Shown here one piece after another: positions 41,289 to 50,905 of a DNA stretch of 64,000 nucleotides. Under the pieces are notes generated by a model. That model made no database searches and was not told where the DNA came from. It was given only the letters and a program-made list of their open reading frames with translations. Origin of the DNA: an uncultured Muribaculaceae bacterium (GTDB lineage: Bacteria > Bacteroidota > Bacteroidia > Bacteroidales > Muribaculaceae); assembly GCA_958439725.1 (NCBI GenBank), contig CAUBWJ010000003.1, positions 1 through 64,000 on the forward strand, given 5' to 3'. The translations under genes were made by a program, and so were the position numbers. Positions within the stretch are counted from its first letter, which is position 1; each line of letters starts with the position of its first letter.

Positions 41289-42338
41289 TTACACGCCGAG
41301 GAGGTCGCGGGTGATGTCGAGGGCGGCGGCGGCATCGGCGCGGCTCACGGTGCAGTCCACGCGGGGAGAGCCGGGCGCGTCGAGCAGCGTGAAGTTGAGG
41401 GTGTCGGTGCCCGCTGAATTCTTTTTGTCGGACGCCATGAGGCGCATGAGCTGAGGATAGTCGTCGCAGCTGAACCGTGGCAGGGGATAATAATCCTTTA
41501 CGAATGAGGCCACCTGCTGCAGCACGTCGGACGACAGTCCGCACTGCATCCTCGACAGTACCAGGGCCGTGACCAGACCGTGGGCCACCGATATGCCGTG
41601 GGGCACCGGGCGGCGGCGCTCAAGCGCCAGTTCCTCCAGCGCGTGACCCGCGGTGTGTCCGAGATTGAGGGCCTTGCGCAGCCCTTTTTCAAACGGGTCG
41701 GCAGCCGTCACCGCTATTTTCACTTTCATGGATTTTTCCACTATCCCCCCGAGGCGTTCAGGCGCGAGCGCCACGGGGTCGGTGCGCAGGGCTTCCGCGA
41801 GGGTGTCGGGGCCGTCGAGCAGCGCGTGCTTGAGCACTTCGCCGTAGCCGCTGAGTATCTCTTCAGGGGGCAGCGTGGAGAAAAAAGCCGGGCACACTAT
41901 CACGGCCTGCGGGTCGCTGAACACACCTATCTGGTTTTTCAGACCGGCGAAATTCACGCCGGTCTTGCCGCCCACGGCAGCGTCCACGGCCCCCAGAACG
42001 GTCGTAGCGACGTTTACGCAGCGTATGCCGCGCTTATATGTGGCGGCGGCGAATCCTCCGAGGTCGGTCACCATTCCTCCGCCAATGTTCACGGCGAGAG
42101 AACGGCGCGAAAGTCCCGCACGCGTCATGGCCTCCCATACATCTGAGGCCGCAGCGATGGTCTTGTTGGAGTCTCCGGCCGCTATGATGATTCTTTCCGT
42201 GCCGGGCAGGATATCGTCGGGCAGCAGACGGCCCACATTCGTGTCGGTAATTATCACGCAGCGGTCGGCTCGGGATGCGGCAACGGTTTCCGCGAGCACG
42301 GGTGCGAGGCTGTCGGTGAATATGATCTGTGATGCCAT
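41289..42338 (-). CDS. aroB: 3-dehydroquinate synthase
   Basis: 349 residues. The NAD-binding glycine-rich block GGGMVTDLGGFAAATYKRGI is at about 101-120; NFAGLKNQIGVF, GYGEVLKHALLDGP and LNLGHTAGHALEEL hold the metal ligands (Glu and His). It makes dehydroquinate from DAHP, the second shikimate step. It is the last gene of the DUF5715-AsmA-HAD-aroB run, 3 bp after HAD. aroK is elsewhere in the window (52541). The composite-repeat island lies beyond its 3' end. Confidence 0.95.
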   Translation of the reverse strand: MASQIIFTDSLAPVLAETVAASRADRCVIITDTNVGRLLPDDILPGTERIIIAAGDSNKTIAAASDVWEAMTRAGLSRRSLAVNIGGGMVTDLGGFAAATYKRGIRCVNVATTVLGAVDAAVGGKTGVNFAGLKNQIGVFSDPQAVIVCPAFFSTLPPEEILSGYGEVLKHALLDGPDTLAEALRTDPVALAPERLGGIVEKSMKVKIAVTAADPFEKGLRKALNLGHTAGHALEELALERRRPVPHGISVAHGLVTALVLSRMQCGLSSDVLQQVASFVKDYYPLPRFSCDDYPQLMRLMASDKKNSAGTDTLNFTLLDAPGSPRVDCTVSRADAAAALDITRDLLGV

Positions 42339-42341
42339 GGG

Positions 42342-43091
42342 TCAGTTGAGATTAAGGGAGGTGGTGAGCAGGCCGTACACCAGTATGGGGAACTGTGCCG
42401 CGGCCTGGGTCATTGAGGGGAAAACAATCGCGGCTCCGGCATCCCACAGCTCCTCTTCGGGGAGATTGCCGGTGTTGACTGCTATGGTGAATATTCCGGC
42501 TTTGTCGCCTGCCTCAACTCCGAGAGGGGCGTTCTCAAGCACTATGCAGCGGTCGGGTCTCACTCCGGCAAGCTCCAGGCCCTTGAGGAACGGTTCGGGG
42601 TGAGGTTTGCCGTGGGTCACATCGCGCGAGGTTACGCGCAGACCGGCCGTGAACGCTCCCGGATAGTCGCTGTCAAGGCGGTTGAGCAGCGAGTTCTGGC
42701 CGGAGCCTGTCACCAGCACGCGCGTCATTCCCACTCCTTCCATGAATCTCAGAATCTCCGCGGCGCCTTCCATGGGACGCGGAGGCTGCATGGCGGCGAA
42801 TATCTCGGTCTTGCGGCGGTAGAGCGTCTCTTTTTCCTCGTCGGATGCCGGGCGCCCGAGATAGCGGCGGAATAGCAGATCGATGGTGGCACGGCCCGTG
42901 CGCCCTTCATGGCGAAGGAACTCCTGCCGCTCTATCTCCACGCCCTGTTCGCGCATCATCTGCTGCCAGGCGGCCGAGTGGCCGGGCATCGAGTCGTAGA
43001 GGGTGCCGTCCATATCTATCAGGGCGGCTTCGGGGCGCACTTCCATATAGTCGTGGCGGCGCAGGAACCGGGTTATTATATCATTGTACAT
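42342..43091 (-). CDS. HAD-superfamily hydrolase (beta-phosphoglucomutase-like)
   Basis: 249 residues. Motif I is LIDMDGTLYDS with the nucleophile D26 and acid D28. Motif II is LVTGSG, motif III lies in GKPHPEPFLKGLEL, and motif IV VLENAPLGVEA has the metal acid. The cap is a helical C1 cap (about 35-100), typical of phosphoglycolate phosphatase and beta-phosphoglucomutase types. The exact phosphorylated substrate cannot be read. It follows AsmA by 30 bp and is 3 bp before aroB. Confidence 0.85.
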   Translation of the reverse strand: MYNDIITRFLRRHDYMEVRPEAALIDMDGTLYDSMPGHSAAWQQMMREQGVEIERQEFLRHEGRTGRATIDLLFRRYLGRPASDEEKETLYRRKTEIFAAMQPPRPMEGAAEILRFMEGVGMTRVLVTGSGQNSLLNRLDSDYPGAFTAGLRVTSRDVTHGKPHPEPFLKGLELAGVRPDRCIVLENAPLGVEAGDKAGIFTIAVNTGNLPEEELWDAGAAIVFPSMTQAAAQFPILVYGLLTTSLNLN

Positions 43092-43121
43092 ACCGTTGAT
43101 AAGATTTGATCAGAAGAGGGA

Positions 43122-46100
43122 TTATTTTTTCTTTTTGGCCGATGTCTGTTCGGGCTCTTCTCCAGGCATAACGAATCCGGCGGGGCGAGTGAGGACGCCC
43201 TCTTTTATGAGCATCACGGAATCGGCGTGAGATATGGTGTCGGAAGCCTCTGCGGACGTGGAGCCGGGCACGGGTGCGGTTATTCCCAGCCGCGGACGTC
43301 CGCGGCGCGCGCCACGGCGGAACATATTGCCTATCTCCTTCACCAGGTTCACGCGCACTGTATCGGAAATCGAGGTGGACGAGGCCACGGTCTTTTCGTT
43401 GATGCGGGCTTTGCCCACACGTATTTTCATGTCGTCGGGAGTTCCCTTTATGTTTATGCCGAACTTGAAGGGAAGCGGCGATTTGAGCACCGAAATATGA
43501 TAATCGAGGTTCAGACCCATGTCGTTGCCTCCGCGCACTCCGAATTTATAGCGGTCCATGTCGAAGATGAACGGATAGAGGTTGAGGCGGGAGTCCTTCA
43601 CGGCCATCTCCACGTCCATGTGGTCGATCATATTGCGTTTCTTGTTCTTGAACATGAGCCATTTGGAGAGAGTGGCGAATGTCTCGCTGTCGAGCAGCAC
43701 GAGGCTGTCGCCAGATAGTTTCAGGGCCATCTCCAGTGTGTTGAGCTGGAGGTTCATGGCCGAGTCGAGGCGCGTGGTAAGGGCCATGTCGGCGTTCACT
43801 ATGCCCTCGAGGTCTTTGAGCATTGGCATGATGGAGTCGAGGTTGGGCACCATCCTTATCACGTGGTTGAGGTCCATGCGCCTTACATTCATGCCCGCGG
43901 CGAAACTGAGGTCGGCGGCGTCGGGAGCCGAGAGCAGCGCGGAGAAATTCACATTGCCTATGGGGCTGCGGGCAGAGAGACGGTCGAGTCTGAGGGCGCC
44001 GTCGTAGACCGAAAGGTTTCCGGCCATACGGTGCAGGATTACATCGGAATATACCACTTCGTCGGCCCGCAGGCGCACGTTGGCTGTCAGATTGCCGGGG
44101 ATCACGAATGCGCCTCTGTCGTCCTCCGAGGTCTGGCTCTCGATGGATTTCTGGAGGCTTGCGGCATCGTCGGTGAGCGTCACGCTTCCGGCTGTGCCTT
44201 CCTCCACCTTGGCCATGAACGCAGCTCCGCGCAGGGCTGCCTCCGTCAGCTCGTTGACGTCGAGATGGCGCGAGGACGCGTTAAGGTTTATGTCGAGCGG
44301 ACGGCGCCGGCGTCCGGCGAGCGCGCCGCGTATGTTGCGTATGGTGCCGTCGATTCTCAGCGAGCTTTTGCCGGCTGTGACATCGGTGGGATGGAGGATG
44401 ACGCTGTCGGTGTTGAAATCGAGATTCATGCTGTCCACGCGGGTACGCAGCGGAAATACGGGAGTGAATACCCTCACGGCGCGTGCCTTCAGGTTGCCCG
44501 AGGCCGTCCAGCGGCGCAGAAGCGAGGCGGTGGAGTCGCTGACCTGAAGCCGGTTGGCCGTTTCAGAGACTGAGGCCGAGGAATCGGTGCGCGCGGCATT
44601 GGGGCGGCGCGGGCGGCCTCCGGCGCGGCGCACGCGCGGATGCAGCGTGAGGTCGGCATGGCCGTCGGCAAGCAGGGCGCGGTTGTAGCGGTCGGCATAC
44701 AGGGCGGTGCGGGCGTCTACAAGAGCTTTTATCAGCGGAGCCTTGTTGTTGCTCTCGAATCGCTGTATGGAGCCTTTCACGGCCGCGTCGCGCAGCAGCA
44801 TGCGGGTGGATGTGGAATCATCTGTCACGGTGAGATGCCCGGCCGAGATGTTGACGCCAAGCGGCGTCACGCTCGAGGTGTCGAGCGTAGAGGCGACGTT
44901 GCGTGTGGCAAAGCCTATCTTCATGTCGCGCCCCGCGGCAACGGCTCCGTAGGCCGAGATGCGGGCCGTGTCCACGGTCAGCGACGCGGTGAGCAGCGAG
45001 TCTATTCTCACTCCCTGATATTTTATGCGTGAACTGGAGCCGAGGCGGAACACGGTGTGGGCCGTGTAGGCCGTCACGGCGCTGTCCGCGGTAGAGAGGT
45101 TGAAATCGGTAAGGGCAAGCATGCCGTTGAGAATCACGCGGTGGAATCTTTTTGGGGTGAGATCGGCCACGGAGAAATTGAAATCGGTCTCGCCACGGAG
45201 GGTTCCGGTGATTTTCGCGGGGAGTCTGTCCATCAGCGACGCCGGAAGGGAACCGAGGTTCACGTTGCCTTCAAAAGAGCCCTTGAGCCGCGGATTGGAT
45301 AGCGGCCGCGCGACGGTGGCGGAGAGGTCAACATCCACAGACCTTCCGGAGGCTTTGAAGCGACGGATGTCGATGGTCGAGGCGTCGAGGCTGTCTCCGG
45401 CTATCACGGCGCTGCCGTCGAGCGAAAGTTGCGTGAGATACAGCTGCCCCAGGCGCAGACTGCCCGCTTCGGCTTTTACGTCGACCGACACCGACGGTAT
45501 GCTGTCGGTGAGCGGCCGGTAATGCTTGTCGAGGCGTAGCCCTAATTTCATGGATAAATCGGTGTCCAGTCCTTCGAAGCCTTTTTTATAGTTTTCGGGA
45601 ATTATTTCCAGAAGGTCGGTGAGGCGCATGCGGTCTATGTCGAGGGTCAGTGTGTGGAGCAGCGGCTCGTTCTCGAAATTAAGTCCGGCATTGAACTGTG
45701 CTTCGAGTTTGCCGAGAGTTACTTTCATGTTTTCCAGACCGATTTCCTCGGGATTGGTCTGGCTCCATTTCACCTTTCCGTCAATACCGAAGGGGAGGGT
45801 GGACAATAGGACGGGGTGTATGTTTCCGCCAGCGTCTCCTGAGATACTGAGTCTGTAAAGTGGCGCTTCATGCCCGCGCATTTCCGAGTCGCGCAGCGTT
45901 ACGGTGAAGTCGATAGAGTCGGACGGCGCACAGAACCGTGTGGGAAAGTCGCCCGTGATGGCGAAACGGTTTATGGAAAGAGGGGGAATCACCGTGGTGC
46001 CGTCGGTTGCCGTGGTATCCGACGGCGGGATTATCGAGAAGTTGTCGATGGAGTCGGAGGCCACCATTAGATTGAGCCGGGGACGGTCGAAGGTCACGTC

Positions 46101-46538
46101 GTAGAGGGCAATGTGGCCCAGGGCAAGCTCTCCCACATTGATTCCGCCTGAGAAACGGTGCAGGGTCAGCAGTGTGTCGGCATCGGCAGGGAGGGTGGCG
46201 CGTATGGAGTCGGGAACGTCGCGGAGCCCCCGGCTTACTATGGCGAGAGAGTCAACGGTGACTTCCAGACGGGGGAAGGTGTGCCAGAAGGTGAGTTCCA
46301 CTCTTTTGGCGGCAACATCGGCAAGCAGATATTCCGATGCGGCGCGGTTGACCATCGGCGTGAGTTTCTGTGGCGTGAGATACCATACGGCAATGCTGAT
46401 TGCGGCGATTAGCAGCACGGCAATGGCGCCTATGCCGATTCCGAGCCATTTGGCAATCCGGAGCCAGAGCGGACGCCGCTTGCGTGCGGGCTGCGGGTCG
46501 GTGCCTTCAGTGACGTTATGTGGGGATGTGGTGTTCAT
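43122..46538 (-). CDS. AsmA-family envelope protein
   Basis: 1138 residues. One N-terminal membrane anchor (about 25-50, WLGIGIGAIAVLLIAAISIAVWYLTP) is followed by YLLADVAAKRVELTFWHTFPRLEVTVDSLAIVSRG, the classic AsmA start, then very long beta-rich repeats. The C-terminal AsmA_2 region includes MKDLEGIVNADMALTTRLDSAMNL. These proteins are thought to form a periplasmic lipid-transfer groove between inner and outer membrane. The tail is Lys-rich (EQTSAKKKK). It is the second gene of the aroB run, 29 bp after DUF5715. Confidence 0.88.
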   Translation of the reverse strand: MNTTSPHNVTEGTDPQPARKRRPLWLRIAKWLGIGIGAIAVLLIAAISIAVWYLTPQKLTPMVNRAASEYLLADVAAKRVELTFWHTFPRLEVTVDSLAIVSRGLRDVPDSIRATLPADADTLLTLHRFSGGINVGELALGHIALYDVTFDRPRLNLMVASDSIDNFSIIPPSDTTATDGTTVIPPLSINRFAITGDFPTRFCAPSDSIDFTVTLRDSEMRGHEAPLYRLSISGDAGGNIHPVLLSTLPFGIDGKVKWSQTNPEEIGLENMKVTLGKLEAQFNAGLNFENEPLLHTLTLDIDRMRLTDLLEIIPENYKKGFEGLDTDLSMKLGLRLDKHYRPLTDSIPSVSVDVKAEAGSLRLGQLYLTQLSLDGSAVIAGDSLDASTIDIRRFKASGRSVDVDLSATVARPLSNPRLKGSFEGNVNLGSLPASLMDRLPAKITGTLRGETDFNFSVADLTPKRFHRVILNGMLALTDFNLSTADSAVTAYTAHTVFRLGSSSRIKYQGVRIDSLLTASLTVDTARISAYGAVAAGRDMKIGFATRNVASTLDTSSVTPLGVNISAGHLTVTDDSTSTRMLLRDAAVKGSIQRFESNNKAPLIKALVDARTALYADRYNRALLADGHADLTLHPRVRRAGGRPRRPNAARTDSSASVSETANRLQVSDSTASLLRRWTASGNLKARAVRVFTPVFPLRTRVDSMNLDFNTDSVILHPTDVTAGKSSLRIDGTIRNIRGALAGRRRRPLDINLNASSRHLDVNELTEAALRGAAFMAKVEEGTAGSVTLTDDAASLQKSIESQTSEDDRGAFVIPGNLTANVRLRADEVVYSDVILHRMAGNLSVYDGALRLDRLSARSPIGNVNFSALLSAPDAADLSFAAGMNVRRMDLNHVIRMVPNLDSIMPMLKDLEGIVNADMALTTRLDSAMNLQLNTLEMALKLSGDSLVLLDSETFATLSKWLMFKNKKRNMIDHMDVEMAVKDSRLNLYPFIFDMDRYKFGVRGGNDMGLNLDYHISVLKSPLPFKFGINIKGTPDDMKIRVGKARINEKTVASSTSISDTVRVNLVKEIGNMFRRGARRGRPRLGITAPVPGSTSAEASDTISHADSVMLIKEGVLTRPAGFVMPGEEPEQTSAKKKK

Positions 46539-46567
46539 TTTTCAGTAGGGGAATTGTCGGAAGAAGT

Positions 46568-47317
46568 TCAGATGTCGGCCTCGGGGTAGGCTCCCTCGCA
46601 TACAGTAACGTGGAAGCAGGGCTGTTTGCGCTCGTATTTCACGAGGCATTTGCCTTCGGCACGCATGGCCCACAGCACTTCGCCCAGAAGATTCTTGAGG
46701 TCTTCCATCGAGCGGGGAATGCGGTCGCTGTCGGGGGCGAAACGCGAGTAGCTGATGTCGACCGTTGTGCCGAGCTGATGCACCGAGGAGTCAACGGCAT
46801 TGCGGTTGGCGCGGCGCAGACGCTTCACCGACATGGGTGTGCGCAGCACACTCGTCACCTTTATGCGGTAGTCGCCGCCCCCGCGCGCCTCGAGAGAGTC
46901 GCGGAACCGCCGCCCTATCTCGTGGAGCATCGCCGCTCCTTCCGGCACCATGAAAGGGCGGGAATGGGTGAGAGGTTCTACATAGAAGTCGGCACACGAC
47001 ACCACCTTCACCATCTCGCGCCCCGACTGCCAGTGGCTGCGGGTGTCGTTGAGCGGTGCTATGCCTGTTTTTTCGGCTTCGGCCCAATGGATGTAGTTAC
47101 TGTCGTTAAACACTTTTGCAAGAGGGCCGATATTATTGATTTTCATCTTTACCGTAGGCTCGGGGAGCTCCGCGAGGGGATGGTTCCAGCGGTCTACTGT
47201 GTCTTCGGTAAGTTCGTCGATGGTGAGGATGTGGTTGGGGTCGTTCAGGCGCCCTGAATCGCTGCCGCATCCCCCCAGAATCACGGCCAATATTATAAAT
47301 GCCAATAAGCTGCGCAT
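46568..47317 (-). CDS. DUF5715 lipoprotein, likely LAS/M15-type peptidase fold
   Basis: 249 residues. A lipobox LGGC (about 14-17) ends a short signal peptide, so it is acylated. The C-terminal part contains SSVHQLGTTVDISYSRF and GKCLVKYERKQPCFHVTV, which resemble the HxxxxxxD and HxH zinc motifs of D-Ala-D-Ala peptidases (LAS), with RIKVTSVLRTPMSVKRLRRANRNA before them. DUF5715 is what I remember for such Bacteroidota proteins. It could trim peptidoglycan. It is the first gene of the aroB run. Confidence 0.8.
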   Translation of the reverse strand: MRSLLAFIILAVILGGCGSDSGRLNDPNHILTIDELTEDTVDRWNHPLAELPEPTVKMKINNIGPLAKVFNDSNYIHWAEAEKTGIAPLNDTRSHWQSGREMVKVVSCADFYVEPLTHSRPFMVPEGAAMLHEIGRRFRDSLEARGGGDYRIKVTSVLRTPMSVKRLRRANRNAVDSSVHQLGTTVDISYSRFAPDSDRIPRSMEDLKNLLGEVLWAMRAEGKCLVKYERKQPCFHVTVCEGAYPEADI

Positions 47318-47490
47318 GGTTCGGAATGGAATCGGGTTTTCAAACCGCTAAATTACAACTTTTGCTCCGCCCCCGCAAACTCCGCGCGGCGGTTTGGCAC
47401 CCCCGCCTCTATCTGGAAAACGCAGAATGTCGCCGGAACGGCATAAGAGCCGCAGAACTGTTAATATAATTTCTCCATCCCTGAGGCCGT

Positions 47491-48753
47491 TTATTCATTT
47501 TCTGTCGTTTTGCGGGGTTCTGCGGGACGACCTGTTAGGAGGCGGTCGAGCCAGGGGAGGACGAGGGCTGATTTGAAGTAGTGGGAGGGCGGGTCAACGT
47601 TGGCGAGGCGGAAGAAGGTGGCGCGGTCTATGCCTTCGGGCATTGCCTGGAGGGGAACGCGGGCGGCGGGGTCGGCAAAGGCGGGGTAGTGATGCCAGGT
47701 GAAGTTGTCGGGAGCCCCTGCGGCGGCGAATGCCCGGGCAACGATTTCAAAGTCGCGGTCCATGCCTCCCTCGGTGCAGATTACCGGGCGCGGGGCGAGG
47801 GCGGCCACGATGTCGGGGAAATCGAATTCAAGAAGAAATCCGGGTATCAGATGCTCTATGGAGTTGGGAAAGGCGCGCACGCCCGATGCGTCGGGGCGGT
47901 CCATGACGAGGGCACGCTCGCGGGTGCGGCACAGGAAATCGTTGTAAACAAAGGCAAATATGGAGTCGTCGAGCAACCCCAGGGCCATAAGCGTTTCGGT
48001 GCCCAGGGAGAAGCCGCTGACTATTATCCTGGATTTATCCACGACAGGCACGGTTTTCATCCAGTCGAGAATCACGCGGTCTTGCCACGAACTGAGCCCC
48101 AAGTAACTCCATCCGGCTTCAAGGAGGAAGCGCGAGGTCTCGAGGTAGTCGAAGCGGCCGTTGTCGGATAGTTCACCGCAAGAGGGATTGTCTACGGCCA
48201 CGGCCACCAGTCCGTGGCGCACGTAATGGAGCGCCATTGCGTTTACTCCCGCGGTGGTGTCGGCGGGACCGTCGAGCGAGAAGTTGCCCAGCCGCTCTCC
48301 GGCAAGCAGTTCCTTGGGCTGCCCGAATCCCGGGATGCAGAGCGCTGCGGGTGCGGGACGGGAGGCGTCGACGCCGTCGGGTATGAGCACAAGAAAGGGC
48401 ACCACGGTTGAGTCGAGCGGATAGCTTTCCCATTTTTCAAGCGTGTAGCCGGACCGTTTCACCCGTTTGACAAGGCTGGGCGGCGCAGCCTGCGCCTGAG
48501 GATGGCGCATGAGGCGTTTCATGGCGCTTTTCATTTCAGCCTGCCATGCCGGGAAAGCATCGGGAGTGATTTTTGAGGGATTGAAGGTGAGGCGCGGAGG
48601 GTTGCGGCGAAGGAGTCCTTCCACGGCGCCGCGGGTGCGGAGCGAGCGCGAGTCGGCGCGCGTGCTGTCGTTGCCTATTGAGGGCATGGCTGCTGCATGG
48701 AGTCCGGCAATCACCGAGAGAAGGAGGGCAAGGAGACGTACTGATGGTTTCAT
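47491..48753 (-). CDS. Secreted alpha/beta hydrolase
   Basis: 420 residues from ATG 48753; a GTG at 48822 would start inside a terminator and is rejected. Signal peptide about 1-23 (LLALLLSVIAGLHAAA). The fold is an Abhydrolase_7-like serine hydrolase: LCIPGFGQPKELLAGE near the oxyanion region, VSGFSLGTETLMALG with the nucleophilic serine, LAPRPVICTEGGMDRDFE with the likely acid and FTWHHYPAF with the likely histidine. These enzymes deacetylate sugars or cleave esters on glycans. It follows the GH29/CBM9 pair but is separated by the terminator at 48788-48830. Confidence 0.8.
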   Translation of the reverse strand: MKPSVRLLALLLSVIAGLHAAAMPSIGNDSTRADSRSLRTRGAVEGLLRRNPPRLTFNPSKITPDAFPAWQAEMKSAMKRLMRHPQAQAAPPSLVKRVKRSGYTLEKWESYPLDSTVVPFLVLIPDGVDASRPAPAALCIPGFGQPKELLAGERLGNFSLDGPADTTAGVNAMALHYVRHGLVAVAVDNPSCGELSDNGRFDYLETSRFLLEAGWSYLGLSSWQDRVILDWMKTVPVVDKSRIIVSGFSLGTETLMALGLLDDSIFAFVYNDFLCRTRERALVMDRPDASGVRAFPNSIEHLIPGFLLEFDFPDIVAALAPRPVICTEGGMDRDFEIVARAFAAAGAPDNFTWHHYPAFADPAARVPLQAMPEGIDRATFFRLANVDPPSHYFKSALVLPWLDRLLTGRPAEPRKTTENE

Positions 48754-48787
48754 GGCAACGGATATCTTTGCTTTCAGATGAAAAAAT

Positions 48788-48830
48788 GGCGGTGTGTCAG
48801 GTTTTGTGGAAGCTTGACACACCGCCGTTT
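48788..48830 (-). terminator. Terminator after the GH29/CBM9 pair
   Basis: Perfect 12-bp stem GGCGGTGTGTCA (48788-48799) / TGACACACCGCC (48815-48826), with T-runs outside on the minus strand and a shorter GTTTT on the plus. Confidence 0.88.
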
Positions 48831-48850
48831 TATGGGATTATGAGTATATT

Positions 48851-50899
48851 TCAGTTGGCGGGAACGAGGTTGTGGGTCTTCATGTAGTCCTTGAGCTGAC
48901 GGAGCTGGGTGTCGTCGGGCCCGGCGAAGAACGAGATGCCGGCGGCGCCGTGGCCGTAGGCTTCGTCAAGAGCCTTGACGAAATCCTCGCCCTGGATGTC
49001 GGGAGCCATCACGCCGCAATAGAGCTTGCCGCGGCCGCGGAGAGCTTTCACGCCCTCGTCGACTGAGCGTCCTATCCATTCGGGGCCTTCGTTGTAGAAG
49101 CCGTTGTAAATCATGGGGAAGTAGGCGTCGAGGTTCCAGTTGCCCCAGTCCTGACGGACCATGCGCTTGGCCATCGACGGGCCGGGGAACACGGCCGACG
49201 AAAGGAACTTGCCTTCGCCGTGAACACGGTCGGCTATGGTCTTCACCACGTTGGTTATGGCGTCGAGACGGAAGTTGATCCACGACTGGTCTTCCATCGG
49301 GAACTGCACTTCAAGCGGGTCGCGGCCGGTCTTCTCCTTGAATTTGGCGCGGCACACCTCGCAGTAGCAGTAATCGTATTCTGGATGCTCGCTGGTCTGC
49401 TCTATGCCGTAGTTTTTCCAGAGGCTCACGGGAAGAATCACGTCGGGGAGACGCATGTAGTCCAGATGCATGCCGTCAACGTAGGGGAGGTTGGCGCATT
49501 TCAGGTAATCCTCGGCAAGATACTCGGCCACTTCGGGACGCGAGGGGCAGAGGAAGCGGTAGTAGCCCACGTAGGCGGGTTTGTCGAACGACGATTCGCC
49601 CTTGCGGTTCACGGCATACCATTCGGGATGCTTGTCCATGAGGTCGCCGCGGTTCATGGTCCATTTCCAGTAATGGGCCTCGAGTCCGGCTTCCTTGCAG
49701 AGACGGTACACATCTTCGTTGTAGCCCTCGAAGAGCACTGCGCTGATGCCGGCGTCGTGAAGCTTCCTGAACCATTCCGACCACTGTTCGTTGGTGCGGT
49801 CTTTAGGCAGTCCGGTCCATGCCCAGTTCTTTACCACGCGGGGCTTTTCGGCCGATATGGTGAATTTTCCGTTCTGGTCAAGATGATAGACTTCCTTGCG
49901 GGCAGGCACGGTGACAGCGAGGGTGAATGCCGAGTTGCTGGCGTCGACCGAAATCTCGCCGCCCTGGGGCAGAAGGGCCTTGTCTTTGTCGGTGAGCAGG
50001 AAGTCATCGGCGGTGCGTATGAAGCCGTTGGGCTTGTTGCGTGCGTCGAGCTGGGCGTAGAAGAGGGTCCATATCAGGCGGTAGGCGTCCATGTCGAGCG
50101 TGAGGTCATGTGCGGCCTGCGCGCTGCCCACGGGAGCGTCGACAAAGCGGAGGAATCCCCAGCGTTCGGGCATGTGCATGTCAACGAGGCCTGTGGGGCT
50201 CCACACCCAGTTCTCCTCGGGCTGGCCGGGAACGAGCCATTCGACGCGTGAGAAGTTGATGCGCCAGGTCTTGAGCGAGCGCGGGTCGGTGAAGTCGCGT
50301 GTGAGGGCCTTGAAGGGTATGGCCATCTCCACATACCATGCCTTGTCGGTGTCGGAGGGTTTGTTGAGTGTTCCGTCCACCCATGTGGCGAGCTGGAGCC
50401 CCTGGCAGTCCCAGGGCACGAAGAAGCTGCCGCCGGAGCGGTAGGGCTTGTCGAGCATGAGGTCGAACACCACGCCCTTGGCGTTGTTCTCGATCTCGAA
50501 ATAGTGCTGACCGTCGCCGTCGGGGTCGATGAACACCTCGAAGTCATTGTCGTGGTATATGATGGTGTCGCGCTGCGAGAGCTTTGCTATCACGTTGTCC
50601 TCCACCAGGCGGGCGCCGATGTAAAGGTTTTCGTCGTCCCACATCATCTTGGCCCATGTGGCTTTCACTGGTTCGGGATATCCCTTGCCGCGGATGTCGA
50701 CGAACGGCTGTGTGGGGACGGCCTTGGCCCAGTCGGCCTCGTTGAGTTTGCCGTCGATTTTAATTTTTCCGGTGGTGCGGAACGCGTCGTAGAGGCGGGG
50801 TTCGGTGAGACGGGCCTCATATTTGTCGACAAGCGGTGTGGCTGCCCAGGCAGCGGCGGCTACGGCTGCAGTGAGCGCTGCCGTGAGTATTCTTTTCAT
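48851..50899 (-). CDS. Secreted CBM9-like plus TIM-barrel glycosidase-like protein
   Basis: 682 residues with a signal peptide (about 1-19, ending AWA). The N-terminal part (about 40-240) is a family 9 carbohydrate-binding-like module: KIDGKLNEADWAKA, MMWDDENLYIGARLVED, HDNDFEVFIDPDGDGQHYFE, WYVEMAIPFKAL. The C-terminal part (about 350-675) looks like a TIM barrel of the GHL10 type, with FEGYNEDVYRLCKEAGLEAHYWKW, DGMHLDYMRLPD (an acidic residue pair expected to be catalytic) and the CYCEVC cysteine motif, then FPMIYNGF. Exact activity unknown. It lies 6 bp after the GH29 gene, so it may bind or cut the same glycan. Confidence 0.75.
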   Translation of the reverse strand: MKRILTAALTAAVAAAAWAATPLVDKYEARLTEPRLYDAFRTTGKIKIDGKLNEADWAKAVPTQPFVDIRGKGYPEPVKATWAKMMWDDENLYIGARLVEDNVIAKLSQRDTIIYHDNDFEVFIDPDGDGQHYFEIENNAKGVVFDLMLDKPYRSGGSFFVPWDCQGLQLATWVDGTLNKPSDTDKAWYVEMAIPFKALTRDFTDPRSLKTWRINFSRVEWLVPGQPEENWVWSPTGLVDMHMPERWGFLRFVDAPVGSAQAAHDLTLDMDAYRLIWTLFYAQLDARNKPNGFIRTADDFLLTDKDKALLPQGGEISVDASNSAFTLAVTVPARKEVYHLDQNGKFTISAEKPRVVKNWAWTGLPKDRTNEQWSEWFRKLHDAGISAVLFEGYNEDVYRLCKEAGLEAHYWKWTMNRGDLMDKHPEWYAVNRKGESSFDKPAYVGYYRFLCPSRPEVAEYLAEDYLKCANLPYVDGMHLDYMRLPDVILPVSLWKNYGIEQTSEHPEYDYCYCEVCRAKFKEKTGRDPLEVQFPMEDQSWINFRLDAITNVVKTIADRVHGEGKFLSSAVFPGPSMAKRMVRQDWGNWNLDAYFPMIYNGFYNEGPEWIGRSVDEGVKALRGRGKLYCGVMAPDIQGEDFVKALDEAYGHGAAGISFFAGPDDTQLRQLKDYMKTHNLVPAN

Positions 50900-50905
50900 G
50901 GCTGG

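Noticed and set aside
48754..48822. GTG start for the alpha/beta hydrolase at 48822
   Set aside because: It is inside the terminator stem; the signal peptide begins at ATG 48753.
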